DNA of 64,000 nucleotides from NCBI GenBank assembly GCA_002238605.1, contig MPMR01000004.1:62001-126000 (forward strand). The letters run 5' to 3'. The position numbers and the translations under genes were made by a program. This document shows positions 55,783 to 64,000 of the stretch, piece by piece (position 1 is the first letter of the stretch; every line of letters begins with the position of its first letter). This DNA comes from BD2-11 clade cluster bacterium bin43 (lineage in GTDB: Bacteria; Gemmatimonadota; Gemmatimonadetes; Longimicrobiales; Gaopeijiaceae). The notes beneath the pieces are model-generated. The model worked only from the letters and a program-made list of their open reading frames with translations. It was not told the origin of the DNA and did not search any database.

Positions 55783-58122
55783 ATGGGAGCGCGCGGATTC
55801 GTCCGGGGACTGCTGGCGGTATTCGGCCTCCTGCCCGGCGTACTCGCGGCACAGACCGGCGGCGTGGAAGGAAGGATCCTCGATGCGGACGGGCCGCCCG
55901 TCTTCGCCGCCAACCTCATGCTCGCCGTCCAGGCGACGCCGGACCAGGTCGAGCGCATCGCTGAATCGGATCGTTTCGGCTACTTCCGGATCGAGAGTCT
56001 GCTTCCGGGGCAGTATCTGCTGCGTGTCGAGCGAATCGGATACGGAGAGGTCGTCCAGCCGGTCGAAATCGTCGTCGGCCGGCGCATCGAGATCGACATC
56101 ACGCTGACCGCCTCCCCGGTCGAGCTGGAGGGCATCTCCGTCAGCACGGCGGAAACCCGCGAGCGCAGCCGCTTCCTGGAAACCGCGGGCGTCACGGTGC
56201 GCGAGATCTCGCAGGCGGAGCTGCGTCTCGTGCCCGGTCTCGCCGAAGCGGATCCGATCAGGGCGGTCGAGGTTCTGCCCGGGGTGGTGTCCACCTCCGA
56301 CTTCACGGCGTCCTTCAACGTGCGCGGCGGCTCCGCGGATCAGAACCTGATCCTGCTGGACGGCGTGCCCATCTTCAACCCGTTCCACCTGGGCGGCATC
56401 TTCTCGGTCTTCAACGCCGACATGGTGGGGCGGGTCGAGCTGAGTTCGGGCGGCTTCCCCGCCGAGCATGGCGGACGGGTGTCGTCGCTGCTGCTCGTCG
56501 AGAGCGACCCCGGGCCCGACGACTTCAGCGTCCGGGGCGGCGTGTCGCTGCTCGCGGCGCGGGCCGCTCTTGGAGGCAGGGCACCCGCGGTGATGGAGCA
56601 GACGCTCGGGCTCCAGCGTCTCAAGTGGCGGGCTTCCGGCCGGCGCTCCTGGTTCGACCAGCTGCCGAGGTCGGTCCCCTATCACCTCACGGACTTCCAG
56701 GGCGTGGTGGAGGGGTGGACGCCCGGCGGAAGCCGCATCCTGATCACGGCCTACACGGGCGACGACGTCTTCAACCTCACCGAAGTGGACGAGGACGACG
56801 AGGATGGTTTTCCCCTGCGCGCGGCCTGGGAATGGGGCAACGACCTCATCGGGGTGCGCTGGACCATGCCTCGCCGCGACGGCGGAGCCCTCGACGTGCG
56901 CGCGGGCTACACGCGCTTCAACTCCGCCCTGGCCTTCCCCGATTTCTCGGATACCGAGTTCACCAGCGGCATCTCGCAGCTGTCGATGGGAGCTGAACTC
57001 GAACACGCCGTGGGTCGCCAGTGGACGTTCAAGAGCGGGATTTCGGCGGACCGCATGACGCACCTCAACCTGGTCCGGGCGGGGGGCACCCAATTCACCG
57101 ACAACTCGGGCAGGGGATGGCTGGGAGGCGTCTTCGCGCATGCCGAGTGGAGGGGCGGGCTGGCCTGGCTGGTCGAAGCCGGAGTGCGCGCGGACCGCTG
57201 GGGACCCACCGTGAGCGATCCCATCAACCAGCTGGCCCCGAGGTTCGCGGTGAAGCGGTTCCTCCGCGGCGGCGACATCGCAGTGAAGGCCGCGGCAGGG
57301 CGCTTCACCCAGTTTCTGCATTCGGCACGGGACGACGAGGTGCCCATCGGCATCGATGTGTGGGTGCTCTCCGGCCACCTGGCGCCCCACATCGCTTCCG
57401 ACCAGGCCCAGGTGGGGGTCGACGCATACTTCCCGGGAGGGTGGTTTGCGTCGCTGGAAGTCTACGAGCGGTTCTTCGACGGCGTGACCACCTTCAACCC
57501 GGTCGACGACCCGAACCGGGGCGACGACGACCTCTTGCCCGGCAGCGGCCGGTCGCGCGGGCTCGATTTGTTCCTGCGCAAGACCGGGGAGGGCCTGACC
57601 GGCTGGGTGTCCGCTTCGTGGCTGCGCGCCACCCGCACCTTCCCGAACTACCTGAGCGGCCGGCAGCCCCCACCCGACCACACCTACCCCCCGATCTTCG
57701 ACCGCCGGCTGGACCTGGACGTCGTCCTGCGGATTCCCATGCCCGCAGGCTTGCGTGGCGGAGTGCGCTGGAACCTGGGGACAGGGTTGCCCTACACCCG
57801 CCCCCTGGCCTCGTTCACGTACTTCTCTCCGCAGAACGTGTCCGGCGGGCGGCTTACGATGCAGGACGACGAAACCAATGCCATGTTGCTCGGCCCCCGC
57901 AACGGGACCCGCTACCCGGCGTATCACCGCCTCGACCTGAGCATGCGCCGAACCTTCACCTTCGGCTGGGGCACGCTCACGCCCCACCTCGACGTGCTCA
58001 ACGTCTACAACCGCAAAAACGTCCTCTTCTACTTCTTCGACTATTCCGCGGACACGGCGACCCGCTCCGGCCTGTCAATGTTCCCGATTCTGCCCACGGT
58101 AGGGGTGGAGGTGACGTTCTGA
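55783..58122 (+). CDS. TonB-dependent outer-membrane receptor with carboxypeptidase-like N-domain
   Basis: 779 residues. The signal peptide (GFVRGLLAVFGLLPGVLAAQ) is followed by a CarboxypepD-regulatory-like domain (GGVEGRILDADGPPVFAANL). The plug has IRAVEVLPGVVSTSDFTASF and NVRGGSADQNLILLDGVPIF, and the barrel ends G-V-E-V-T-F. The protein is of the ordinary TonB-receptor size (no SusC-style extension) and resembles the DUF4249-linked receptors of Bacteroidota. The start is not certain: 55783 has no ribosome-binding site, and a GTG at 55654 gives a 43-residue longer, less signal-like start. The DUF4249-like gene overlaps its stop (TGATG). Confidence 0.9.
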   Translation: MGARGFVRGLLAVFGLLPGVLAAQTGGVEGRILDADGPPVFAANLMLAVQATPDQVERIAESDRFGYFRIESLLPGQYLLRVERIGYGEVVQPVEIVVGRRIEIDITLTASPVELEGISVSTAETRERSRFLETAGVTVREISQAELRLVPGLAEADPIRAVEVLPGVVSTSDFTASFNVRGGSADQNLILLDGVPIFNPFHLGGIFSVFNADMVGRVELSSGGFPAEHGGRVSSLLLVESDPGPDDFSVRGGVSLLAARAALGGRAPAVMEQTLGLQRLKWRASGRRSWFDQLPRSVPYHLTDFQGVVEGWTPGGSRILITAYTGDDVFNLTEVDEDDEDGFPLRAAWEWGNDLIGVRWTMPRRDGGALDVRAGYTRFNSALAFPDFSDTEFTSGISQLSMGAELEHAVGRQWTFKSGISADRMTHLNLVRAGGTQFTDNSGRGWLGGVFAHAEWRGGLAWLVEAGVRADRWGPTVSDPINQLAPRFAVKRFLRGGDIAVKAAAGRFTQFLHSARDDEVPIGIDVWVLSGHLAPHIASDQAQVGVDAYFPGGWFASLEVYERFFDGVTTFNPVDDPNRGDDDLLPGSGRSRGLDLFLRKTGEGLTGWVSASWLRATRTFPNYLSGRQPPPDHTYPPIFDRRLDLDVVLRIPMPAGLRGGVRWNLGTGLPYTRPLASFTYFSPQNVSGGRLTMQDDETNAMLLGPRNGTRYPAYHRLDLSMRRTFTFGWGTLTPHLDVLNVYNRKNVLFYFFDYSADTATRSGLSMFPILPTVGVEVTF

Positions 58123-59075
58123 TGAATCCCCGCGGCTTCGGCATCCCCTGCGCGCTGGCGGCCCTTCTGGTGTCGGTCGCGGCGTGCGAAATCCAGGAGA
58201 TCACCGTGGCGCAGTCGGAGGACGTGGTCGTCGCCGAGATCTACCTCTCCTCCGATATCGACGGTGTCTCCGGCAGTGCGTGGATTCACCGGACGCTGGG
58301 GAGTGCCGGCTCGACGCGGGAGCTGTCCTCCGCGGATGTGTTCCTGCGCGCGGAGTCGCGCGTCTCCACCGTTCGCCTCCGTCCTGCCGACCCTTCCTCC
58401 TGTGCCGGCGACGAGCTTCCGGCGGACTTCCCGGGATCGTGTTATTTCGTGGGACCGCTCGATCCCCGCCACTTCGGGCCGGGTTCGCTCGTGGAAGCGA
58501 TCATTCGTCTGCCCGACGGAGGCCGCATCACGGGACAGACGCGCGTTCCGGGATCCTACGAACTCCGGAGCCCGCGCATCAATCGCCGCCGGATGTGCTC
58601 GCTGAAACCGGCCCGGCGCCTCACTGTGGAATGGACCCGCGCCGAAGGGGCGTGGGCCTACATTTCCGAGACGCAGATCATCAACCTCACTGCAGCGCTC
58701 GAGGACACCAACATCGAAGTGGAGGAAGATCCGCTGCTCCTGGTGGGGCTGTCCGTATCGGAAGCGGATACCACGATCGTATTCCCCTCCGAATTCGGCC
58801 TGTTCGACCGCCCCAACCTGGGGCGCGATCTGGCATTGGTCTTACAGGAGGGACTACCTTTCGGGACGCAGGCGGAAGTAGTGATCGCGGCCGCCGACCG
58901 CAACTACGTCAACTGGGTACGGCGCGGGGCCTTCAACCCGTCGGGCATCGTTCGGGTTCCCAGCCTGCACGGGGACGGTACGGGTGTATTCGGGTCGGTC
59001 GTGCGCCAGCGCTTTACGGTCGATGCAGGTCTGGACCTCCCGACGCCGGGACCCTGCGAGCCTGCGGAGCCGTAG
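58122..59075 (+). CDS. DUF4249-like lipoprotein
   Basis: 317 residues. The start overlaps the receptor stop codon in TGATG. The lipobox is S-V-A-A-C22. The mature part is beta-rich: EDVVVAEIYLSSDIDG, ELSSADVFLRAESRVSTVRL, SCYFVGPLDPRHFGPGSLVE and LRSPRINRR. Cysteines lie in PSSCAGDELPADFPGSC and near the C-terminus (PGPCEPAEP). DUF4249 lipoproteins typically partner with a TonB receptor in substrate capture. The overlap shows tight cotranslation. Assignment to DUF4249 is based on context and the overall plan, so it is moderate. Confidence 0.75.
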   Translation: MNPRGFGIPCALAALLVSVAACEIQEITVAQSEDVVVAEIYLSSDIDGVSGSAWIHRTLGSAGSTRELSSADVFLRAESRVSTVRLRPADPSSCAGDELPADFPGSCYFVGPLDPRHFGPGSLVEAIIRLPDGGRITGQTRVPGSYELRSPRINRRRMCSLKPARRLTVEWTRAEGAWAYISETQIINLTAALEDTNIEVEEDPLLLVGLSVSEADTTIVFPSEFGLFDRPNLGRDLALVLQEGLPFGTQAEVVIAAADRNYVNWVRRGAFNPSGIVRVPSLHGDGTGVFGSVVRQRFTVDAGLDLPTPGPCEPAEP

Positions 59076-59150
59076 AATGGTGGCGAGGCCGGGACATCCT
59101 TTCGCATCCCCCTCCCCCGTCCGCAACGCGAGGTACGAGAAGAGAAGACC

Positions 59151-60257
59151 ATGGCGAACATCATCATCCCTCCCCGGTGGCGTATTTCGGACGCGCTTGC
59201 GACCCCCCGGGAGGTGTATCTGCGACGTCGCGAATTCGTGCGCGCACTGGGTCTCGGCGTGGCCGCGCTGGGATCGGCCGCGTGCGGCTCCAAGTTCATC
59301 GCGAACGAGGAAGATCCCGTCGAGCCGGATCCGCCGCCGGATCCCACGGATCCCACGGATCCCACCCAGCCCGTCACCCCGCCGGATGCCGACCCGCCCA
59401 CGTGCGACGACAATCCGCCGCGAAACCCGTTGCACACCATCTGCGCCTCTCCCAACGCCGACCTTTATCCGGCGGAGCGGAACACCACCTATACCCTGGG
59501 ATCGCGCGCGATCACCGACCGCAACATCACGTCGACCTACAACAACTACTACGAGTTCATGCAGAGGGCCGGGAGCATGTGGAGGCTGACGGGCCCGTTG
59601 CAGGTACGTCCGTGGACGGTGACCTTGTCCGGGCTGTGCAACGCGCCCGCCACCTGGGACATCGACGAACTCGAGCGCCTGTTCGGCATCGAAGAGCGCC
59701 TCTACCGCCTGCGCTGCGTCGAGACCTGGTCGATCGCCGTGCCCTGGAGCGGTTACCCGCTGAGCAAGCTGATCGAACTCGCCGAGCCCCTGTCGTCGGC
59801 CAAGTATGTCGCCTTCCGCAGCTTCCACCGGCCCGACGAGGCGATCGGGCAGGAAAGCGGTTCGCATTGGCCGTGGCCCTACTACGAAGCGCTGCGGCTC
59901 GACGAGGCCATGAACGACCTCGCCTTCGTGGTGACGGGCGCCTACGGCGAGCCGTTGCCCAAGCAGAACGGGGCGCCGCTGCGACTCGCGCTTCCCTGGA
60001 AGTACGGCTACAAGAGCGCGAAAGCCTTCCTGGAGGTGGAGTTCACGGAGACGCAGCCCGCGACGTTCTGGTCGGACTACGCGCCCAACCAATACGGCTT
60101 CTACTCCAACGTCAATCCGGACGTCGGCACCCCCTGGGCACAGAACAATGAAAGACATCTGCCCAGCAACACCGACCAGCCGACGCAGCTCTTCAACGGC
60201 TACGGGGAGTTCGTGGCGGACCTGTACGATCCGGAGCTGCTGACCCGCGTGAGCTAG
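59151..60257 (+). CDS. MsrP/YedY-type periplasmic molybdoenzyme (methionine sulfoxide reductase)
   Basis: 368 residues. The N-terminus ATPREVYLRRREFVRALGLG matches the Tat signal of MsrP, followed by A-A-C. A linker rich in Asp, Pro and Thr (DPPPDPTDPTDPTQP) separates it from the enzyme. The family core is clear: WTVTLSGLC, IEERLYRLRCVETWSIAVPW with the molybdenum-ligand C189, PYYEALRLDEAMND, RLALPWKYGYKSAK and NPDVGTPWAQNNERHLP. MsrP repairs oxidised methionine in periplasmic proteins. A membrane haem partner (MsrQ) was not seen nearby. Being 75 bases after the DUF4249-like gene, it is probably in the same operon. Confidence 0.93.
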   Translation: MANIIIPPRWRISDALATPREVYLRRREFVRALGLGVAALGSAACGSKFIANEEDPVEPDPPPDPTDPTDPTQPVTPPDADPPTCDDNPPRNPLHTICASPNADLYPAERNTTYTLGSRAITDRNITSTYNNYYEFMQRAGSMWRLTGPLQVRPWTVTLSGLCNAPATWDIDELERLFGIEERLYRLRCVETWSIAVPWSGYPLSKLIELAEPLSSAKYVAFRSFHRPDEAIGQESGSHWPWPYYEALRLDEAMNDLAFVVTGAYGEPLPKQNGAPLRLALPWKYGYKSAKAFLEVEFTETQPATFWSDYAPNQYGFYSNVNPDVGTPWAQNNERHLPSNTDQPTQLFNGYGEFVADLYDPELLTRVS

Positions 60258-60339
60258 CCGGGACGCGCCGGCCCCGCAGCGGCAGGAGACAGCTCGTCAG
60301 GAAGGGTGCGAACGGCCTCTCCGCGAAGAAACGGGTGCC

Positions 60340-61197
60340 CTACAGGGAGAGGCGGGTGAAGTAGCCCACCACGATCTCGGGGCCGGTGGCGAGGTTCTGG
60401 CCCGACAGGGGCAGCCGGGATCCCAGTTCCACCTGCCCGGGACCCGCGGTCACCAGCAGCGAGGGATAGAGCCGCACCATCTCGCGCTCCTGTCCCTCCC
60501 CCGTGAGTCCTCCGAAGCTGGGAACGCCGCCGTACCACCCCTCGAACTGGACCTTGAAGCCGAGCGGTTCGCCGCCTCCGCCCAGGCTCACGTTGAAGAA
60601 GCGCTCGTCGCCGAAGTCGCCGCCGGTTTCCTGGGCCTCGCGCCATCGGTAGCCGGCCCAGGCCTGCAGGTAGAAGGGACGCGGCCAGAAGGAGTGTCCC
60701 ACCTCCGCCAGCACTTCCCAGTCGCGCTGCCCATCGCCCAGCGGAATAAGGTCGGTGCCCGACTCGAAGTCGGTGGGAAGCTTGGTGCCCGCGCGGATGG
60801 CGAAGGGGAAGTCGCTGCCCACAAGCCGCAGCGGAGCCGTGCGCACGTACACGCGGGTATCGCCGAATCCCCACGAAATGCGGGTGCCTTCAAGGTCGGC
60901 GAACTCGAGGCGGTGATAGGACGGCTGAACCCAGATGTCCACGCCGGGCGCGATGCCCATCGCAACCGTCAGGAAGGAGGACGCGGTCTGCGCGTGACCG
61001 TCCAGAACGAAGTTGCGGACTTCGCCCGTGGGGCTGAACTGCTCCCGTGTATCCAGATAGTACATGGCGAACGAGGCCCACCCCTGGCGCTCGGGTTCGA
61101 TCCACTGTCCATATCCCGGCGAGGCAATAAGCGAGAGCGAGAAGGCGGCCAGCGCAAGTCCGCGGCAGATCGCCGGGGCGCGTTTCTGTTGAGTCAT
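60340..61197 (-). CDS. Outer-membrane beta-barrel protein, paralogue B
   Basis: 285 residues. The signal peptide ends G-Y-G-Q-W. The mature part is alternating strands: QGWASFAMYYLDTREQFSPT, LTVAMGIAPGVDIWVQPSYH, FAIRAGTKLPTDF, IPLGDGQRDWEVLAEVGHSF and YLQAWAGYRWREAQE. It ends G-Y-F-T-R-L-S-L. It aligns end to end with the gene at 61323-62222. The family resembles transporter-type barrels of unknown substrate (compare Meta-pathway phenol-degradation-like and alginate-type porins). The start has only a weak ribosome-binding site. It is the last gene of the minus-strand group. Confidence 0.8.
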   Translation of the reverse strand: MTQQKRAPAICRGLALAAFSLSLIASPGYGQWIEPERQGWASFAMYYLDTREQFSPTGEVRNFVLDGHAQTASSFLTVAMGIAPGVDIWVQPSYHRLEFADLEGTRISWGFGDTRVYVRTAPLRLVGSDFPFAIRAGTKLPTDFESGTDLIPLGDGQRDWEVLAEVGHSFWPRPFYLQAWAGYRWREAQETGGDFGDERFFNVSLGGGGEPLGFKVQFEGWYGGVPSFGGLTGEGQEREMVRLYPSLLVTAGPGQVELGSRLPLSGQNLATGPEIVVGYFTRLSL

Positions 61198-61322
61198 GGC
61201 GTATCGTCGGAAGCTGTTTCAGGAGCGGAACGCTCGACCAGGTCGCGCTCGACCGAGTGAGGAGGCCGCTTGTCGGCTTTGGCCGATGGACGGGCACAAT
61301 CCGTGCCGCCATCCATGCCGGA

Positions 61323-62222
61323 TCACGTCGGCGGTCGTAACCTTACAAAATAGCCGATCACCAGCGTGTTGCCAGCCGGCAGGTTGGTGCCCCGCACCGG
61401 AATCTGTACGCCGGCCTTCGCCGAGCCCGCTCCCAGCCTGTAGTTCAGGGATGGCGTCAGGCGGAGCATCGAGCGGGACGCGGTGGCGATCGAGAGCCCC
61501 TCGATGACCGGGACTCCGCCGTCCCAGCCCTCCGCGATGAGGCTCGCCCCCAGGCGCCCGAACTCGATTCCCCCCGAGAGCAGGAAGAACACTTCGTCGC
61601 CGAAATCCCTCCGCGACTCCACGTTCGCCTCCCGCCAGCGGTGGCCGAGCCAGGCGCTCACATACGCAGGCAAAGGGTAGAAGGAGTGGCCCAGCTCAAG
61701 GACGAGCTCCCAGTCCCTTTGTCCGTCTCCGAGCGGAATGATCTCGGCGTCCACGGCGAAATCGCCGACCGGGACCTTCGCTCCTCCGCGGACCGCCAGC
61801 GGAAACCCGCTCCCGAAGTAGCGCCCGGGCTGAACGCGCAGGTAGAAGCGCGCGTCGCCGATGCCCGTGCGCAGCCGGTCGCCGGCCAAGTCGTCGAAGC
61901 GGAGGCGCTGGTAGGGCACCTGCACCCAGGCGTCGACGCCGGGAAACAGTCCCATCGCGACGGTAGCGAAGGCAGACGTGCTGACGGCGTGCGCTTGCGT
62001 GAATGGGTCGAAGGCCGCGATGTCGCCGTCGGAATGAAAGGCCTCTCGCGTGTCCAGATGGAAGACCGACAGGTCCAGCCAGCCTCGGCCGGGCGGCTCG
62101 ACCCACTGGGCGCCGGCCTCCGGGGCGCGGCCGGGCAGGGTCATGATCACGAAGGCCGCGATGAGCAGATCCCGACGGGCGCGGGAGCGAGAGCTGCGGG
62201 ATGTGGATGGCCGGCTGCGCAT
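61323..62222 (-). CDS. Outer-membrane beta-barrel protein, paralogue A
   Basis: 299 residues. The signal peptide ends G-A-Q-W. The strands RGWLDLSVFHLDTREAFHSD, FATVAMGLFPGVDAWVQVPY, AVRGGAKVPVGDF, IPLGDGQRDWELVLELGHSF and YVSAWLGHRWREANVE match paralogue B block for block; the identical I-P-L-G-D-G-Q-R-D-W-E segment shows recent tandem duplication. It ends V-R-L-R-P-P-T. The ATG at 62222 overlaps the stop of the PKD-like gene (TAATG on the minus strand), so translation is coupled. The substrate is unknown. Confidence 0.85.
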   Translation of the reverse strand: MRSRPSTSRSSRSRARRDLLIAAFVIMTLPGRAPEAGAQWVEPPGRGWLDLSVFHLDTREAFHSDGDIAAFDPFTQAHAVSTSAFATVAMGLFPGVDAWVQVPYQRLRFDDLAGDRLRTGIGDARFYLRVQPGRYFGSGFPLAVRGGAKVPVGDFAVDAEIIPLGDGQRDWELVLELGHSFYPLPAYVSAWLGHRWREANVESRRDFGDEVFFLLSGGIEFGRLGASLIAEGWDGGVPVIEGLSIATASRSMLRLTPSLNYRLGAGSAKAGVQIPVRGTNLPAGNTLVIGYFVRLRPPT

Positions 62223-62743
62223 TACGGTCCGCTGATCTGCACCGTCACGGTGGCGGACCGCGAATCTCCCGCCACCGTGGAAACCGTTGCGCGCGCGACG
62301 TAGGTGCCCGGTTCGTCGTAGGCGTAGTCGAAGTGGCCGGCCTGCGAGTTGATGTTCACGGGCGCGCCGCCGCCGTAAATGAACGGGATTGTCTCCATGT
62401 CGCCCGTGCCGTATTCCACCACGGTCTGGGACAGGTTGGTGCCCCGCGACTCGTAGCGAAACCGGATCTCCTGGCCCACGGACGCACTCTCCCGGCTGGC
62501 GGTCAGGTCTACCGTCAGGGGCTGGGGCTCCAGAGGCGGGTTCAGGCACGAGACCAGGAGGAGCGCGCAAGCCCCCGGGACGAGCCCCAAGTGCCGCGGA
62601 AACCGCCGGCCGGCGGATCCCCGGAATACCCGCAGGAACCTCGATCCGGGATGGGTCCGGCCGGTGGGTCTTCCGGCCCCGCGTAGCGTGCTTCCCGCCG
62701 GAGCGGCGTCCGTCGTGGAACTGCGTATGGATTGGCTGAACAT
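62222..62743 (-). CDS. PKD-domain-like lipoprotein
   Basis: 173 residues from the first ATG. The lipobox is L-L-V-S-C66, so with the start at 62743 the signal would be unusually long; the true start may lie downstream, but no ATG or GTG is suitable. The mature part is a single immunoglobulin/PKD-like domain: ASVGQEIRFRYESRGTNLSQ, VVEYGTGDMETI, HFDYAYDEPGTYVARATVST and TVTVQISG. It lacks the classical W-D-F-G-D-G; the corresponding loop reads Y-G-T-G. It is the first gene of a three-gene operon and overlaps the next gene by one base. A role in binding or presenting the barrel pair is possible. Confidence 0.7.
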   Translation of the reverse strand: MFSQSIRSSTTDAAPAGSTLRGAGRPTGRTHPGSRFLRVFRGSAGRRFPRHLGLVPGACALLLVSCLNPPLEPQPLTVDLTASRESASVGQEIRFRYESRGTNLSQTVVEYGTGDMETIPFIYGGGAPVNINSQAGHFDYAYDEPGTYVARATVSTVAGDSRSATVTVQISGP

Positions 62744-62928
62744 CGTGGATCCGCCTCGCTGTTTTCCGCCCCCGTCTCTGGTGGCGAAGAGATCTTTGGA
62801 AACCTATGTTAGCTGTAGGATATTGTCTGCATCTCGGACCTGCGAGATCAGGCCGGTCCGACCGGGTGGCTTGCGTCGTCCGGGCGGGCCGGGCCGGTTG
62901 CGCATGTCCGCGAACCGGAGGTCACGGA
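62744..62928. promoter_or_regulatory. Divergent intergenic region between PKD lipoprotein and cassette 4
   Basis: 185 bases between two genes transcribed away from each other. GGAGG at 62916-62920 is the ribosome-binding site of the cytochrome gene at 62929. No clear promoter pair was identified. Confidence 0.35.
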
Positions 62929-64000
62929 ATGAATGCAATCTCTGGCGCCACGGCCGTCCTGGGCGTCGTCCTGCTGGTCGGGGCGAGCGGAAGCGGCTTC
63001 TTTCCGGACGCCCCTCCCGTCCCGGCCCCTCCCGCGGACCACGCGCGCGCCGCCCCCGACCTCCCCCCCGCCACGCTCACCGATGTCGTGGTCCAGTACT
63101 GCCAGGTGTGCCACAACGACGCCCTCCTGACCGGCAACATGACCTTGTCGGGCTTCCAGGTGGAGGCGGCCGCGGAGAACGCCGAGACCGCCGAGCGCAT
63201 GATCCGCAAGCTGCGTGCCGGCATGATGCCCCCACCCGGCATGCCCCGCCCCGCCGGCGACACCCTGCTGGCCCTGGTCCAGACCCTCGAGAGCACCATT
63301 GACGATGCCGCGCGCCGCAACCCCAACCCCGGAGGGCGCACCTTCCAGCGCCTCAACCGGGCGGAGTACGAGCAGTCGGTGAAGGATTTGCTCGGCCTCG
63401 ACATCGACGCCGGCGAATACCTGCCCCTGGACACCAAGAGCGCCAACTTCGACAACATCGCCGACGTCCAGATGCTCTCTCCGACGCTGCTCGAGGCGTA
63501 CCTCAACGCAGCCAGCGAGATCAGCCGGCTGGCGATCGGCGACCGCGAAGCCAGCCCCCGCGAGGTTGCCTACAAGGTCGAGAAGCGCGCTTCCCAGCTC
63601 GTTCATGTGGAGGGTACCCCCTACGGCTCGCGTGGTGGCATCGCCATCGACCACACCTTCCCGGCCGACGGGGAGTACGTCTTCTGGATGCAGTTCCACG
63701 GCGTGGGCGGCAGGGCAACCGGAGAGAAGATCGAGGTCTCCTTCGACGGTGAGCGGGTGGCCCTCCTGGACGTGAACCTGCGCGGCGGGACGGAGAACGA
63801 GCAGCAGGGCCGCGAGATGGTCACCGACCCCATATTCGTGCGCGCCGGTCCCCGCAGCGTGTCCGCCGCGTTCGTCAGAACATTCGAGGGGCCGGTGGAG
63901 GAAGTACGGGCGCCGCTCGGACGCGCCGTCAACAGCGGCTGGCCCGACCTGGCTCTCACGACGGTGCCCCACCTGCGCGAGTTCGCGGTACGCGGACCCT
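62929..64000 (+). CDS. DUF1592-type multidomain c-type cytochrome, cassette copy 4, 3' part outside the window
   Basis: An ATG at 62929 after GGAGGTCACGGA opens a frame of 357 codons that runs off the right edge. A signal peptide (AVLGVVLLVGASGSGFF) is followed by the haem motif C58-Q-V-C-H62, the segment RMIRKLRAGMMPPPGMPRPA and DUF1587 around FQRLNRAEYEQSVKDLL. The beta-rich middle (AIDHTFPADGEYVFWMQFHG, KIEVSFDGERVALLDVNL) is the last part visible. It is most like copy 2 in this part (for example DLLxLDIDAGEYLPLDTKSA). The DUF1592-DUF1585 part and any DUF1552 and ankyrin genes lie beyond the window. Confidence 0.9.
   Translation, partial: MNAISGATAVLGVVLLVGASGSGFFPDAPPVPAPPADHARAAPDLPPATLTDVVVQYCQVCHNDALLTGNMTLSGFQVEAAAENAETAERMIRKLRAGMMPPPGMPRPAGDTLLALVQTLESTIDDAARRNPNPGGRTFQRLNRAEYEQSVKDLLGLDIDAGEYLPLDTKSANFDNIADVQMLSPTLLEAYLNAASEISRLAIGDREASPREVAYKVEKRASQLVHVEGTPYGSRGGIAIDHTFPADGEYVFWMQFHGVGGRATGEKIEVSFDGERVALLDVNLRGGTENEQQGREMVTDPIFVRAGPRSVSAAFVRTFEGPVEEVRAPLGRAVNSGWPDLALTTVPHLREFAVRGP

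Overview
The window reads as a piece of a high-GC, Gram-negative chromosome from a bacterium that makes heavy use of exported proteins. There are many signal peptides and lipoboxes, two SusC/SusD outer-membrane uptake pairs, other TonB-type proteins, Tat signals, c-type haem motifs and secreted S9 peptidases. The SusD lipoproteins begin their mature part with a C-D-L-x-V-[TS]-N-P-G-P-V-Q-D pattern. That pattern, together with the SusC style and the DUF1592/DUF1552 genes, best fits Gemmatimonadota, possibly a marine or sponge-associated member. This is inference from family knowledge; there is no rRNA or other phylogenetic marker gene in the window. No tRNA, CRISPR array, insertion sequence or prophage was recognised.

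The main feature is a three-gene cassette that occurs three times complete and once cut by the right edge. It encodes (1) a DUF1587/1595/1592/1588/1585 protein with one CxxCH haem motif near each end, (2) a Tat-type DUF1552 protein and (3) a secreted ankyrin-repeat protein that ends in N-C-[VA]-[SA]-C. The copies are 13155-18971, 31685-37534, 47324-53080 and 62929-64000 (first gene only). The families are known but their joint function is not described as far as I know.

Layout, left to right. 1-889: start of a PQQ-type sugar dehydrogenase (minus). 1026-2381: predicted barrel protein (minus). 2630-4312: lipoprotein with two degenerate HpcH/HpaI aldolase domains. 8456-4327: minus-strand run of S9 peptidase, CDF-like protein without its metal site, and GT4 glycosyltransferase. 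8672-11290: beta-propeller/CehA-type hydrolase. 13057-11392: ZIP-like plus intact CDF transporter (minus). 13155-26842: cassette 1, S9 peptidase, SusC, SusD, LeuA-like enzyme. 26896-31525: small lipoprotein (minus), small secreted protein, Tat aminotransferase, ABC-F ATPase. 31685-44662: cassette 2, small lipoprotein, SusC, SusD, barrel-less plug protein, 80-residue helical protein. 44745-47040: decayed BNR/sortilin-type pseudogene (minus). 47324-53080: cassette 3, ending at a strong terminator. 55290-53201: three separately started minus genes (TlpA-like thioredoxin, cytochrome c', plug-like lipoprotein). 55783-60257: TonB receptor, DUF4249-like lipoprotein, MsrP-type molybdoenzyme. 62743-60340: PKD-like lipoprotein and two paralogous barrel proteins (minus). 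62929-64000: cassette 4 begins.

Together the genes suggest a cell-envelope programme. Outer-membrane receptors bring in oligomers or metabolites, secreted peptidases and hydrolases process them, and periplasmic redox proteins act on them. The repeated cassette is placed next to an import system in all three complete copies. The specific substrates cannot be read from the sequence.
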